A DNA stretch of 64,000 nt, taken from positions 1 to 64,000 of the forward strand of contig CANARN010000004.1 of the NCBI GenBank assembly GCA_947364045.1, in the 5' to 3' direction. The first letter of the stretch is position 1, and every line of letters starts with the position of its first letter. Below the pieces are notes generated by a model that was not told where the DNA came from, did not search any database, and was given only the letters and a program-made list of their open reading frames with translations. This stretch comes from an uncultured Clostridia bacterium (GTDB taxonomy: Bacteria > Bacillota > Clostridia > Oscillospirales > Acutalibacteraceae). Of the stretch, positions 24,956 to 34,006 are shown piece by piece. The position numbers and the translations under genes were made by a program.

Positions 24956-24984
24956 TTGAATAAATAATATTTATATGTTAAAAT
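24956..24984 (+). promoter_or_regulatory. promoter of the GH3 gene
   Basis: TTGAAT (24956-24961), 17 bp, extended -10 TGTTAAAAT with hexamer 24979-24984. The ATG at 24983 lies in this hexamer, which rules it out as a start. Confidence 0.7.
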
Positions 24985-25015
24985 GAAATTAAATGAACAC
25001 ACAGGGGTGATTATT

Positions 25016-27427
25016 TTGCCAAAAATTTGGGAAAAGATATATAAATTCGGCGCTAAAATAGGTGAAAAACTTATAAGCGGTGTTTCGCAGGAGGAAGCCT
25101 TAAAGGCTCTGGGCGAGCCGACAGTAACAGAGGGTATGCCCGAAATACTTCGACGCGCGGCGGCTGAAACCTGCGTACTGCTTAAAAATGATGGCGTTTT
25201 GCCGTATACAGAGGATAGAATTGTTTCCGTATTCGGCAGAAATCAGCTTGACTGGTTTTTTACGGGCTACGGCTCCGGCGGCGACGTAAAAATTCCTTAC
25301 GGTAAAAATTTAATTGACGGCTTAAAGGAATGCGGAATTAAGTATAATACTGAATTGGCGGACATTTACGCTGAATGGTCAGCGGAAAACCCGATTGACC
25401 ACGGTGTTTGGGGAATGTGGCCGAGGTTTTACCCTGATATGGCATTGACGGTTGATACAGTTAAGAACGCCGCAGAAAAAAGCAGTGACGCAATCTTTAT
25501 TATCGGGCGTTCCTCGGGTGAGGACCGTGAAAATGTACTCGAAAAAGGCAGTTATTACATAACAGATGAGGAAAAAGCCAATCTTTCTTTAATCACGGAG
25601 TATTTTGACAAGGTTACTGTGCTTCTCAACATCGGCAGTGTTATTGATATGACCGTGTTTGAAGAAATGGGCGATAAAATCGGCGCAATTTTAATTGTAT
25701 GGCAGGGCGGAATGGAAAGCGGTACAGGCATCGCAGACGTTCTTTGCGGAAAGGTTACTCCCTGCGGAAAGCTTCCCGACACAATTGCTAAGGATTACGG
25801 TAAGGCGCAGGCGTACGGTAATTTCGGCAAAAAGGCGTATAACGAATACGCTGAGGACATTTATGTGGGCTACAGAGGCTTTGAAACGGACGACCCCACA
25901 AATGTTGTCTATCCGTTTGGCTTCGGACTTTCATATACAACATTTAATATTGAATATGACGATGCGAAAGTTTCAGAGGATTCAGTTGAATTTGCCGTTA
26001 CCGTAACCAATACCGGTAATGCTTGCGGTAAGGAGTCCGTTCAGATTTATCTTTCAAAGCCGAAGGGCGTATTGGGAAATCCCGACAAGGAATTAGTAGG
26101 ATTTGCAAAGACGAAAAATTTAAATCCCGATGAAAAACAGACGCTTAAAATCAGCGTCCCGAAATACTATTTCACATCTTATGACGACAGCGGTGTAACG
26201 GGATTCCCCTATTCTTATGTTTTGCAGGAGGGTGAATATAAGGTTTATATCGGCTCAAACGTAAGAGATAACAAAAAGGTTTGGAGCAGATATGAAGAAA
26301 AAACCGTTTGCTATGAAAAGCTGAAGCAGGTTTCGGCGGCAACTGCTGATTTTGACAGGAAAAAGGTTTCAGACAGCGGCGTTTCATTTGAAAAAGCGCC
26401 GAAGAGAACCTATGACCTTAAAAAGATAATTCTTGAAAATCTTCCGCAGCCTATTCCTATGACGGGCGATAAAGGCTTAAAGCTTTCTGACGTTAAATCG
26501 GGCAAATGCACGCTTGACGAATTTGCAGCACAGCTCAGTTTGACTGAGCTTGAGGCAATTTCAAGAGGCGCATACAAGATGGACAGTCCGCTCGGCGCTA
26601 AAGGCAATGCAGGCGCTATGGGCGGAGTTACCGAGAGCTTACGGGAAAAGGGAGTTCCCGCAGTAATTACAACTGACGGACCTTCGGGAATCAGACTTCT
26701 TTATTACTGCTCGCTTATCCCTATCGGCACTGCGTTTGCATCTTCCTTTGACACCGGGCTTATTGAAGAGGTGTACTCTGCTTTGTCGGGTGAAATGAAG
26801 GAAAAGGGAAGCGATATTTTGCTTGCTCCCGGAATGAATATTCACAGAAATCCCCTTTGCGGCAGAAACTTTGAATATTATTCGGAGGACCCTGTGCTTA
26901 CGGGTAAAATGGGCGCGGCGGCAGTCAGAGGTATTCAAAAGTGCGGCGGAAGCGCAACGCCAAAGCATTTCGCCTGTAACAATCAGGAAACAAACCGCAC
27001 TCACAATGATTCACGTGTTTCGGAAAGAGCGCTTCGTGAAATTTACCTCAGAGGCTTTGAAATCTGCGTAAAAGAGGGCAAACCAAACTGCATTATGACC
27101 TCATATAATAAGATAAACGGCGTTTGGGGACATTACAATTATGAGCTTTGCGAGCGTATCCTGCGCGGAGAATGGGGCTTTGACGGCACGGTTATGACGG
27201 ACTGGTGGATGCGTAAGAGCAAATCACCCGAATTTCCGAAAATGCGTGATAATGCGTACAGGGTACGCTCTTCGGTGGATGTCCTTATGCCCGGCGGCGA
27301 CAGACTAGGCAAAGAAAAGCCCGACGGTACTCTCCTAAAAACTCTCGGAAAGAGCGAGGGAATTACAACGGGCGAAATGCAGAGAACCGCAAAGCGCGTT
27401 TTAACTCTTGCAATGAAATATATATAA
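25016..27427 (+). CDS. glycoside hydrolase family 3 beta-glucosidase, permuted domain order
   Basis: Hydrolyses terminal beta-linked glucose (or xylose) from oligosaccharides. Domain order is reversed relative to most GH3 enzymes: the GH3 C-terminal alpha/beta sandwich comes first (about 35-260), then a fibronectin III-like domain (YPFGFGLSYTTF onward, about 290-420), and last the GH3 N-terminal TIM-barrel (about 510-803) with TTDGPSGIR, KHFACNNQE and the nucleophile Asp729 in VMTDWW. The same permutation is known in beta-glucosidases of Ruminococcus albus and Butyrivibrio fibrisolvens. No signal peptide, so intracellular. TTG 25016 with AGGGGTGA is chosen as start. Single-gene unit. Confidence 0.92.
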   Translation: MPKIWEKIYKFGAKIGEKLISGVSQEEALKALGEPTVTEGMPEILRRAAAETCVLLKNDGVLPYTEDRIVSVFGRNQLDWFFTGYGSGGDVKIPYGKNLIDGLKECGIKYNTELADIYAEWSAENPIDHGVWGMWPRFYPDMALTVDTVKNAAEKSSDAIFIIGRSSGEDRENVLEKGSYYITDEEKANLSLITEYFDKVTVLLNIGSVIDMTVFEEMGDKIGAILIVWQGGMESGTGIADVLCGKVTPCGKLPDTIAKDYGKAQAYGNFGKKAYNEYAEDIYVGYRGFETDDPTNVVYPFGFGLSYTTFNIEYDDAKVSEDSVEFAVTVTNTGNACGKESVQIYLSKPKGVLGNPDKELVGFAKTKNLNPDEKQTLKISVPKYYFTSYDDSGVTGFPYSYVLQEGEYKVYIGSNVRDNKKVWSRYEEKTVCYEKLKQVSAATADFDRKKVSDSGVSFEKAPKRTYDLKKIILENLPQPIPMTGDKGLKLSDVKSGKCTLDEFAAQLSLTELEAISRGAYKMDSPLGAKGNAGAMGGVTESLREKGVPAVITTDGPSGIRLLYYCSLIPIGTAFASSFDTGLIEEVYSALSGEMKEKGSDILLAPGMNIHRNPLCGRNFEYYSEDPVLTGKMGAAAVRGIQKCGGSATPKHFACNNQETNRTHNDSRVSERALREIYLRGFEICVKEGKPNCIMTSYNKINGVWGHYNYELCERILRGEWGFDGTVMTDWWMRKSKSPEFPKMRDNAYRVRSSVDVLMPGGDRLGKEKPDGTLLKTLGKSEGITTGEMQRTAKRVLTLAMKYI

Positions 27428-27452
27428 TTAAAATTTGCTGATAAAATAAGAA

Positions 27453-27487
27453 AACGGCTAATCCGAGTTTAGAAAGGATTAGCCGTT
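27453..27487. terminator. terminator of the GH3 gene
   Basis: AACGGCTAATCC and GGATTAGCCGTT form a perfect 12-bp stem. The T-run is weak. Confidence 0.7.
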
Positions 27488-27518
27488 AACAGTTTGTAGA
27501 AAAAGTATATTGTATTCA

Positions 27519-27709
27519 GCAATATGCATAAAAGAGTAAAATAGATGGGGACCCCCGGCGAGGGTTCCCCACCGAAAATTAGTCCGATGGACTAATTTTC
27601 GTCCCTCCTGCGCTATTGAAGTGTAAAGATTTTGCAGTCTGCGGACTGCAAGGAAGGGCGTTGCCCTTCCAACCCACCGCCTTTTGAAAAAGGCGGACGA
27701 AAACTTTTA
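27519..27709. repeat. multi-hairpin dispersed element, copy 1
   Basis: A chain of palindromes: GGGGACCCCC...GGGTTCCCC, GAAAATTAGTCC-GAT-GGACTAATTTTC, TTGCAGTC..GACTGCAA, GGAAGGGC-GTT-GCCCTTCC and CCGCCTTTTGAAAAAGGCGG, then GACGAAAACTTTT. The second copy is at 51297-51491, same order and spacing, with paired (compensatory) changes in two stems. It ends at the stop codon of the PAP2 gene. Confidence 0.85.
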
Positions 27710-28756
27710 ACTATTATTTACCGTAGGGAAAATTCCCTTTGTAACAAATTTACTGTAAATAAAGTTAACGGCGAGGAAAAGCGTGTAGGCAATTATCATA
27801 GCGCCTGCAACGTCAGTTAAGTAGTGCGCGCCCGCAACGAGACGTGAGAAGCCCATAATCAAAACATAGAAAGCAGAGAAAACAGCGGCAAGGGGAGCAA
27901 ATTTTTTGAGCTTTTCAAAGGCATTGCAGAAAAGAACGGATAAGAAAAGCGCGCAGCTGCAAGAGGTGTGTCCTGACGGAAAGGAGTCCGCATGTGAGTA
28001 AATACCTGAGTCTTTACATATTTTATACCACGGTGCAAAGGCAGAAAAATCTGTCGCGCTGATCATACTTTTGTCAAGTCTTGTAGCAAGATTTTTTGTT
28101 TTGCCGAAGCTCAAGCCCTCATCGTCGAAAAAGCCGTTTGATGCGGCAACCATTTCTCTGAACCTTATTCTGCCTGTAATTTGCTTGGAATATTCAATAA
28201 GCTTTAAGAATATTCCGAAAAGCACGCCTGCAAGGGCAAGGGCTTCAAGCTTGTAAAGCGTTTCTTTTTTTATTTTTGAAAATGCAAATATTGCCGCCGC
28301 TGTAATTACGGCGCAGACAGCGAAATAAAATATTTGAGGTAAATCGAAAATATGCTTTAAAACATTTTCCACAAGCTTTTTCCAGCCGATTACGCCAAGA
28401 ACGAAAAACAGAACCTTAAAAAATACCGTTACAGCTGTATTGAAAAATTTATATGTATTCGTCTGAGTGTTTTTTACGGGACGGATAAACGGGAAAACCT
28501 TTCCTATAATTTCAAGACATTCATTTAAATTATGGCTTGTTAAGAACAAAACAGTAAAAATCGGTCCCCACATTCCCCAGTAAACAAACAGTCCGAATGC
28601 TTCAAATCCTAGCGCAAAGCTGTTTTGGGGGTTGAAAACTGCCTTGTCGATTTGCAAATCAAACACTGTGCCGAAAATCATAAGAATGATGGCAACCACA
28701 TAAAAAAATGCAGAGAATACAAGCAGTGTCTTGTTTTTCTTTATTGATGATTGCAT
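27707..28756 (-). CDS. PAP2-family membrane phosphatase
   Basis: A 349-residue polytopic membrane protein of the phosphatidic acid phosphatase 2 superfamily. The C-terminal half holds the signature: SFPSGHTSC (catalytic-site PSGH, near residue 259) and SRLVAGAHYLTDV (SRxxxxxHxxxD, near 305); the first motif (KxxxxxxRP) is weak, seen as KQITGRIRFRE. Likely removes phosphate from undecaprenyl pyrophosphate, phosphatidic acid or a similar lipid at the membrane. Several extra N-terminal helices make it longer than PgpB-type enzymes. It follows the glutaminase-like gene by 33 bp on the same strand, probably co-transcribed. Confidence 0.85.
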   Translation of the reverse strand: MQSSIKKNKTLLVFSAFFYVVAIILMIFGTVFDLQIDKAVFNPQNSFALGFEAFGLFVYWGMWGPIFTVLFLTSHNLNECLEIIGKVFPFIRPVKNTQTNTYKFFNTAVTVFFKVLFFVLGVIGWKKLVENVLKHIFDLPQIFYFAVCAVITAAAIFAFSKIKKETLYKLEALALAGVLFGIFLKLIEYSKQITGRIRFREMVAASNGFFDDEGLSFGKTKNLATRLDKSMISATDFSAFAPWYKICKDSGIYSHADSFPSGHTSCSCALFLSVLFCNAFEKLKKFAPLAAVFSAFYVLIMGFSRLVAGAHYLTDVAGAMIIAYTLFLAVNFIYSKFVTKGIFPTVNNS

Positions 28757-28789
28757 ATTTTATCAATTCCTTTCAATATAAAAATTACA

Positions 28790-30718
28790 TTAGAATTTCA
28801 AATCAGCATCTGCGCTGATTTTGTTAGCTAAAACGGGCATCCAAAGTCCGCCCTGAACGGTGCGGTGGTGGAATGAGTAGCTGAACGGCTCAATAGTGTC
28901 AATCCAATCTGAGAACACCCAAGTTTCTTTTGTGTCCGACAAATATTTTTCGATTCTCTCTGCAAATAACGGAATATTTTCGCCTGTTTCGTCCAAAACT
29001 GCTGCCCACATAAGCCAATCCGTTTTCGTAAGGGATTTTCTGTAATCAAGCGGAACTCCGTATTTGCCGAGCTTTCCTTTATATTTGCGGCTTTCGGCAA
29101 TGTAAAGCTCTTCGGGAAACAGGGATAATCCGAGAATTTTGTCCCAAACCAAATTGTATTTTAAACTCCAAGTGTCATTTCTTCCTACTGAAAACGGCAA
29201 TGTGCCGTCGGAAAGAGCAAATTTGCAAAGCTGTTTCGCGAAGCTTTTTGCAGTTTTTGCCATATCGGTGCTTTTGCCTAACGCCTCACTGATTTTGCCG
29301 AAAAACGCTATGCCTAAAACGCCCTTAATCGCAAGGTTTATATTTTTCTCGCTGTGTCCTGCAAAGTCGTCTGTGCAAAGCTGATTTTCGAGTACGACTC
29401 CTGCATTTGCGAGGTAGTTTGCCCATTTTTCAAGCAAATCGTAATTTTTTTCTATTACACTTTTATCTCCTGTAAAACGGTAGTGAAGAAAGCTTAGCGC
29501 GAGCATATTTCCGCATTCCTCAACGGGCATTTGCGACGAAAATGAGCAATGGCATTTGTTTTCAAGATAAATCTTTCTTTTAGGCAAAAGCGGTGAATTT
29601 TTGTGTCCGTAAACCTGACCGTTGGCTATTGGATATCTGCCGATGTCATGCGGAGCAAAGTCATACTCCCACGCATTTAAACGCGCGAATTCAAAGATTC
29701 CCGTTATCATACCCTTTAAAAGCTTCGGGTTATAGAGCAGAAAAAGGGGAACGGCAGGGTAAGAAACATCAACGGTGTTAATACAGCCGTTTGAATGACA
29801 TTCCTTTGAAAAATAAAGGATTTCACCGTTTTTGTCACGGAACAGCTTGTGCCCTGCAAGCACTTGTCTGTAAGCGGCGGCTAAAATGTGCTGATAGCTT
29901 TCGCCGAATTTTTCGGAGTCCGAAAGAATAAGCCTGTTTATTCTATCTGCATCCTTTAACAGCTCGTCACGGCTTTCAAGGGCATATTTAATTACAGCTT
30001 TAATGTCGCTGAATTTTTCCGTCCAAAGACAAGGGTATTGCGTACCCATATATTCGATTGATTTAATATCGTCAAAAGCGAAAACAAATGTACCCTTTGT
30101 TTTTTCGATAATTGAGTGTATACCTTTTTTGTCAAAGCCGCAGGAGCCTTTGTCACCGCTGAGGTAAATGCGGCCCCAATCAGCAGAAACGCCGTCGCCG
30201 CTTTTCCTCAAAGGAGCTTGATTTTTACAGCCCATATAGGCGAGCGAGGTGCTGTTATTTAGGCTTGTTTCACCGCCGACGATTTTCTTCTTGCGTTTAT
30301 CAAAGCAAAATTCACGGTCTGCTCCGATTAAAATTTCAAATTCATGCTTTTTGCCGTCAAGAAATTCCGCCTCAAAGTCAATAAACGAAACGGGAAGCGA
30401 CAGCTTGTAAATGTCGTCGATTATGAGCGGCGTCCAGAATTTAACCGTTAATTTTACCGTTTCATTCTGAAAGGTGTATGCGGTAATAAGCGGAGTTATG
30501 TCTAAATCCGTTTGAGGTATTACGGTTTCTTCCTTTTCGGGAACGCCCATAAAGCAGTACGAGTCATTATTGTCAACAAGAATATCCCCGTAAAGACGCT
30601 TTTTCTGCCCGTACCAAATTTGCGTGTCACTGCCCCACAAAGTGTCGGACGGCGACCAGATGCTCATAAACGGGTCAATTGTAATAAGAGGATAAGACGG
30701 AAGAACAATTTTTGCCAT
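28790..30718 (-). CDS. DUF4965/GtaA-type glutaminase-like protein
   Basis: A 642-residue protein with an N-terminal beta-rich region (about 1-260) and an (alpha/alpha)-barrel-like region (about 270-640). The block LCTDDFAGHSEKNINLAIKG and the flanking WEYDFAPHDIGRYPIANG are characteristic of the DUF5127/DUF4965 family, annotated from fungal glutaminase GtaA. Relatives in gut bacteria lie with sugar genes, so a glycosidase role is equally possible. No signal peptide is visible, unlike fungal GtaA, so it is probably cytosolic. It has a clear promoter and AGGTGATTTT before the ATG. Activity is uncertain. Confidence 0.7.
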   Translation of the reverse strand: MAKIVLPSYPLITIDPFMSIWSPSDTLWGSDTQIWYGQKKRLYGDILVDNNDSYCFMGVPEKEETVIPQTDLDITPLITAYTFQNETVKLTVKFWTPLIIDDIYKLSLPVSFIDFEAEFLDGKKHEFEILIGADREFCFDKRKKKIVGGETSLNNSTSLAYMGCKNQAPLRKSGDGVSADWGRIYLSGDKGSCGFDKKGIHSIIEKTKGTFVFAFDDIKSIEYMGTQYPCLWTEKFSDIKAVIKYALESRDELLKDADRINRLILSDSEKFGESYQHILAAAYRQVLAGHKLFRDKNGEILYFSKECHSNGCINTVDVSYPAVPLFLLYNPKLLKGMITGIFEFARLNAWEYDFAPHDIGRYPIANGQVYGHKNSPLLPKRKIYLENKCHCSFSSQMPVEECGNMLALSFLHYRFTGDKSVIEKNYDLLEKWANYLANAGVVLENQLCTDDFAGHSEKNINLAIKGVLGIAFFGKISEALGKSTDMAKTAKSFAKQLCKFALSDGTLPFSVGRNDTWSLKYNLVWDKILGLSLFPEELYIAESRKYKGKLGKYGVPLDYRKSLTKTDWLMWAAVLDETGENIPLFAERIEKYLSDTKETWVFSDWIDTIEPFSYSFHHRTVQGGLWMPVLANKISADADLKF

Positions 30719-30747
30719 AAAATCACCTCGTTTTTTCGTGTGATTTT

Positions 30748-30776
30748 ATTGTACTATATATGTCCCTTTTTGGCAA
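30748..30776 (-). promoter_or_regulatory. promoter of the glutaminase-like/PAP2 transcript
   Basis: Minus strand TTGCCA (30771-30776), 17 bp, TACAAT (30748-30753). Confidence 0.6.
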
Positions 30777-30804
30777 TAAAAAACTGACAGACGAGTATGC
30801 CTGC
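30774..30804 (-). terminator. terminator of the hemolysin III-family gene
   Basis: Minus strand: CTGGCAG and CTGTCAG (one U:G) with a 10-nt loop, followed by TTTTTTATTG. Its T-run overlaps the neighbouring promoter's -35. Confidence 0.7.
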
Positions 30805-30827
30805 CAGTATAAATGATATTTTAATTT

Positions 30828-31505
30828 TTATATACAGAATTTAAAAATCGCTATGAACTGAAGCACACTGCCCAGCAGTATGAATATGTGGAAAACTCCG
30901 TGAATGTAATGGCGCTTACTGCCGATTACATAAAATATCATACCGACGGTGTAGGCAATGCCGCCCGAAAGAAGCCAGATGAAAAATTCCGTTCCGAAAG
31001 CTGCTAAAATCGGCTTAACGGCAAAAATCGCCATCCAGCCCAAAAGAAAATAACCGGTGTATGAAACGGCGGCGTAGGTTTTGTAATCGATAGCCGTAAA
31101 GGTTACGCCGACAGCCGTGATAACAAGTCCTGCGACAGACATAATTAGCATAAGCTTAAGGCTGTATTCACGAATACCCGTAAGGAGTATCGGCACGTAA
31201 GAGCCGACTATAAGCGCATAAATCGTGCAGTGGTCAAGCACCTGCAACACTTTTTTTGCTCGGTTGGGACGCAGTCCGTGGTAAACGCTTGACATTGTGT
31301 AAAGGAAAATCATTGACATTCCGTAAACTGCTCCGCCTGCAAGCCCCCACCAGTTGCGGTGATATATCGCAAAGCCGCAGCAAAGCACAAGCGCAAGAAC
31401 GCCGAAGCCCCCGCCTACTATATGGGTTATCATATTGAACATATCTTCCTTCCTGGTGTAGTTGGGAAGAGTACGGTCATTAAGCTTTATTCGTTTAATT
31501 GACAT
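30828..31505 (-). CDS. hemolysin III / TrhA family membrane protein
   Basis: 225 residues with seven membrane helices, of the PAQR/hemolysin III (YqfA/TrhA) superfamily. Conserved residues expected of the family are visible: SSVYHGL (S..H motif) near residue 75, LDHCTIYALIVGSYVP near 91, and HYIHGVFHIFILLGS at the C-terminus (H...H metal-binding site). In B. subtilis and E. coli these proteins influence membrane fluidity/energetics; a true haemolysin role is not implied. Start 31505 is preceded by AGGAGG; the upstream ATG at 31550 lies within the promoter. Divergent from the lysine-rich protein gene. Confidence 0.88.
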   Translation of the reverse strand: MSIKRIKLNDRTLPNYTRKEDMFNMITHIVGGGFGVLALVLCCGFAIYHRNWWGLAGGAVYGMSMIFLYTMSSVYHGLRPNRAKKVLQVLDHCTIYALIVGSYVPILLTGIREYSLKLMLIMSVAGLVITAVGVTFTAIDYKTYAAVSYTGYFLLGWMAIFAVKPILAAFGTEFFIWLLSGGIAYTVGMIFYVIGSKRHYIHGVFHIFILLGSVLQFIAIFKFCI

Positions 31506-31541
31506 AAAGTTTACCTCCTGCACAGAGAATTGTATTATTTT

Positions 31542-31570
31542 ATTATACACTCGTAAATTTATTTTGTCAG
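31542..31570 (-). promoter_or_regulatory. promoter of the hemolysin III-family gene
   Basis: Minus strand CTGACA (31565-31570), 17 bp, TATAAT (31542-31547). Confidence 0.7.
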
Positions 31571-31613
31571 CAAAAACGTAAAAATTAACATTTAATTAAC
31601 ATTTAATATTTTC

Positions 31614-31642
31614 TTGTAAATGAGGACAATGTAGTGTATAAT
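31614..31642 (+). promoter_or_regulatory. promoter of the lysine-rich membrane protein gene
   Basis: TTGTAA (31614-31619), 17 bp, TATAAT (31637-31642). Confidence 0.7.
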
Positions 31643-31676
31643 AAACTGATAATATTTTCTTTTACGGAGGAAGAAT

Positions 31677-33590
31677 ATGAGCGATAACAATTCCCTTAAT
31701 GAGAAATATCAGAAATATGAGCCTGAAGAAACGGCTGTAACTGATTTGCCCGAAGAAAAAACGGAAAATCCGAAAAAGGAAAAAAAGAAAAAGGAGCCTA
31801 AGGAGAAAAAGGTGAAAGCACCTAAAGAAAAAAAGGTGAAGGAACCGAAAGCTCCGAAGGAAAAGAAGGTTAAAGAGCCTAAAGAAAAAAAGCCGAAGGC
31901 TTCAAAAGAGAAAAAGGTAAAAGAGCCGAAAACGGCTGAGAATACTGAAATAAACGAAAAGATTGCAAAGGCTTACGAAGAGGCTTTGCTGTCAAATGAA
32001 GCAGAGGAAAATCCTCAGTCAGAGCAAATTTCCGAGGAAACGGAAGCTCCCGTTAAGAGCGGCAGACAAATGGAGGAAATAATCTTTGACGGCGGATTTG
32101 TACGGCAGGAGAATACCGAGAAAGAGAAAAAATCTCCGAAGAATAAAAATGCGAAGAAAGTAAAACAGCCCAAAGAAAAGAAAATCAAAGAGCCTAAAGA
32201 AAAAAAGACTAAACAGCCCAAAGAAAAAACGCATAAAGAGAAAAAACAGCGCGAACCGCTTGAAAAAAAGGACATTGTAACAATTGTTGTTTCTGCTGTC
32301 GCTTTAATTCTTATTCTCTTTACAGGGGCTTTTGCATATTTCAATTCACGTCCCGTTGAAAAAAAGGTTGAAATTGTTTCAAGGGTTAAATTTTTAGGAA
32401 AAATTTTCCCTGAATACGTAGTAAACAGCGGCGTCGAAGGCGAGGATAACGGAAATAAGCTTTCGGAAATTCAAATTGCGCGTGACGGAGTTTTTGTGAA
32501 TCTTGTTCAAACCGATTTCCCCGGAGTTTTTTACGGAATAAATACCGATTATACAGTTCAGTACTATCAGTACAGTAACAGCAAAATGATTCCCGTTAAG
32601 TATACGGACACAGCCGACCTTAAGGTTGATATGGGAAGCGGAGTTCTGAACGTTAAAATGAATTACATTAAAAACGGGGAATACGTTTCGGGTGTAAGCG
32701 TGTTTACGTCAGACAGCAGTGACGGCGTAAACTATTTCTACGATTTTGTTGTGTTCAAGCTTACGGTTCTTCCGGCGAAATATCAGCGTGAGGGTCATGC
32801 TCTCCTGTTGGCGTCAACTGACAAATCGGCGCTTGAGGGCAACAATGTTTTGTGGTCTGAAAGCTTTGATGTTAATCTTAAAAACGGCACAGTTACCAGA
32901 TTTTTGAGCGTTATTAACAGAAATATTGACGAGAAGGGCGCAGGTGTTGCCGATTTCTGTATATTAAATAAAGCGGGCTACACTGCTTCATCACAGAAGG
33001 TTCCGTTTATTTCGTCAAGAGAGTATCCTGTCGGCTCGGGTATGCAGGACATTTTTGTGAAAAACGGAGCAAAGGAAGAGCTTTTAGCGTCTGATGTATA
33101 CGGAAAATATTTGACGGCAGATGCTTCTACGGTTGTTTATCTCCGTAAAACTACAACCGGCTTTGACGTTGTTCACAACACAAACGGCGAAGAGAAAATT
33201 CAGCGTTCCTTCTACGGCTTTATGGATACGGGATATATGGTCAATGACAAATACCTTTTAAGCAAGGAGGACGGACACCTTTACAACATTATGTCCGGCA
33301 AGGACTATTCTCTTGTGGGCTATTCAATGAACGTTTCGTCATTTATTGTAAGCGATGACAACCGTTATGTTGTAATGATGGGTACGGTTAAAAATGCGGT
33401 TGATTATCAAATTCATATTTTTGATTTGCAGACCGGGGAATATGCAAAATTCCAGGATAAAAACTATGCGCCTCACGGAACTCTTTGCTTTATTGACGGA
33501 AAAACCGTGCTTTACACAGCGGTTGAGCCAAATCAGGGATACGAATATGTAATTCTGGATGTTGAAAAGGCTTTTAAACTGAATAAATAA
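31677..33590 (+). CDS. lysine-rich single-pass membrane protein with extracellular beta-rich domain
   Basis: I do not recognise this 637-residue protein. Residues about 1-195 are cytoplasmic, extremely Lys/Glu/Pro-rich and low-complexity, with many KEKKVKEPK-like repeats in two blocks (about 35-85 and 155-195) separated by an acidic stretch. A membrane helix spans about 198-222. The outside part (about 225-637) is rich in beta strands and ends with WD40/propeller-like segments (YVVMMGTVKNAVDYQIHIFDLQTG). The basic repeats could bind nucleic acid or acidic proteins; the outer domain could sense a ligand. Own promoter, GGAGG before the ATG, followed by 5S rRNA. Function unknown. Confidence 0.75.
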   Translation: MSDNNSLNEKYQKYEPEETAVTDLPEEKTENPKKEKKKKEPKEKKVKAPKEKKVKEPKAPKEKKVKEPKEKKPKASKEKKVKEPKTAENTEINEKIAKAYEEALLSNEAEENPQSEQISEETEAPVKSGRQMEEIIFDGGFVRQENTEKEKKSPKNKNAKKVKQPKEKKIKEPKEKKTKQPKEKTHKEKKQREPLEKKDIVTIVVSAVALILILFTGAFAYFNSRPVEKKVEIVSRVKFLGKIFPEYVVNSGVEGEDNGNKLSEIQIARDGVFVNLVQTDFPGVFYGINTDYTVQYYQYSNSKMIPVKYTDTADLKVDMGSGVLNVKMNYIKNGEYVSGVSVFTSDSSDGVNYFYDFVVFKLTVLPAKYQREGHALLLASTDKSALEGNNVLWSESFDVNLKNGTVTRFLSVINRNIDEKGAGVADFCILNKAGYTASSQKVPFISSREYPVGSGMQDIFVKNGAKEELLASDVYGKYLTADASTVVYLRKTTTGFDVVHNTNGEEKIQRSFYGFMDTGYMVNDKYLLSKEDGHLYNIMSGKDYSLVGYSMNVSSFIVSDDNRYVVMMGTVKNAVDYQIHIFDLQTGEYAKFQDKNYAPHGTLCFIDGKTVLYTAVEPNQGYEYVILDVEKAFKLNK

Positions 33591-33704
33591 GATTAATTTA
33601 TAGATTTGGACAAGATTTTTGTGCAAAATATAATATAATTCGTCGAAACTTTGTGTACTTAATTGTGAATAGTGTAAAAAGTTAACAAAATGTTAAAAAA
33701 ACAC

Positions 33705-33733
33705 TTGCAATTTGTTGCGGGACGTGATAAAAT
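33705..33733 (+). promoter_or_regulatory. promoter of the lone 5S rRNA gene
   Basis: TTGCAA (33705-33710), 17 bp, TAAAAT (33728-33733), about 36 bases upstream of the mature 5S end. Confidence 0.7.
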
Positions 33734-33768
33734 ACCTCTTGCATTCGTGAGGTACACAAGTTTCACGA

Positions 33769-33883
<115 letters not shown>

Positions 33884-33890
33884 ACAAACA

Positions 33891-33929
33891 AAAGCGTCCA
33901 TCCAATAGGGTGGGCGTTTTATTTTTATA
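33891..33929 (+). terminator. terminator of 5S rRNA
   Basis: AAAGCGTCCATCC and GGGTGGGCGTTT form a long stem with several G:U pairs, loop AATA, followed by TTATTTTT. Confidence 0.8.
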
Positions 33930-34006
33930 AAATTTATATTCTTAAAAAAATGTGGCAGAATAAAAATATAACAGTCAATACGAAGATAAACACGGGAGGA
34001 AAGCAA

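Noticed and set aside
27632..27820. Small protein beginning MQSADCKE (also at 51411-51596)
   Set aside because: Both copies lie in the repeated multi-hairpin element and match because the DNA repeat is shared; no ribosome site, and downstream residues diverge.
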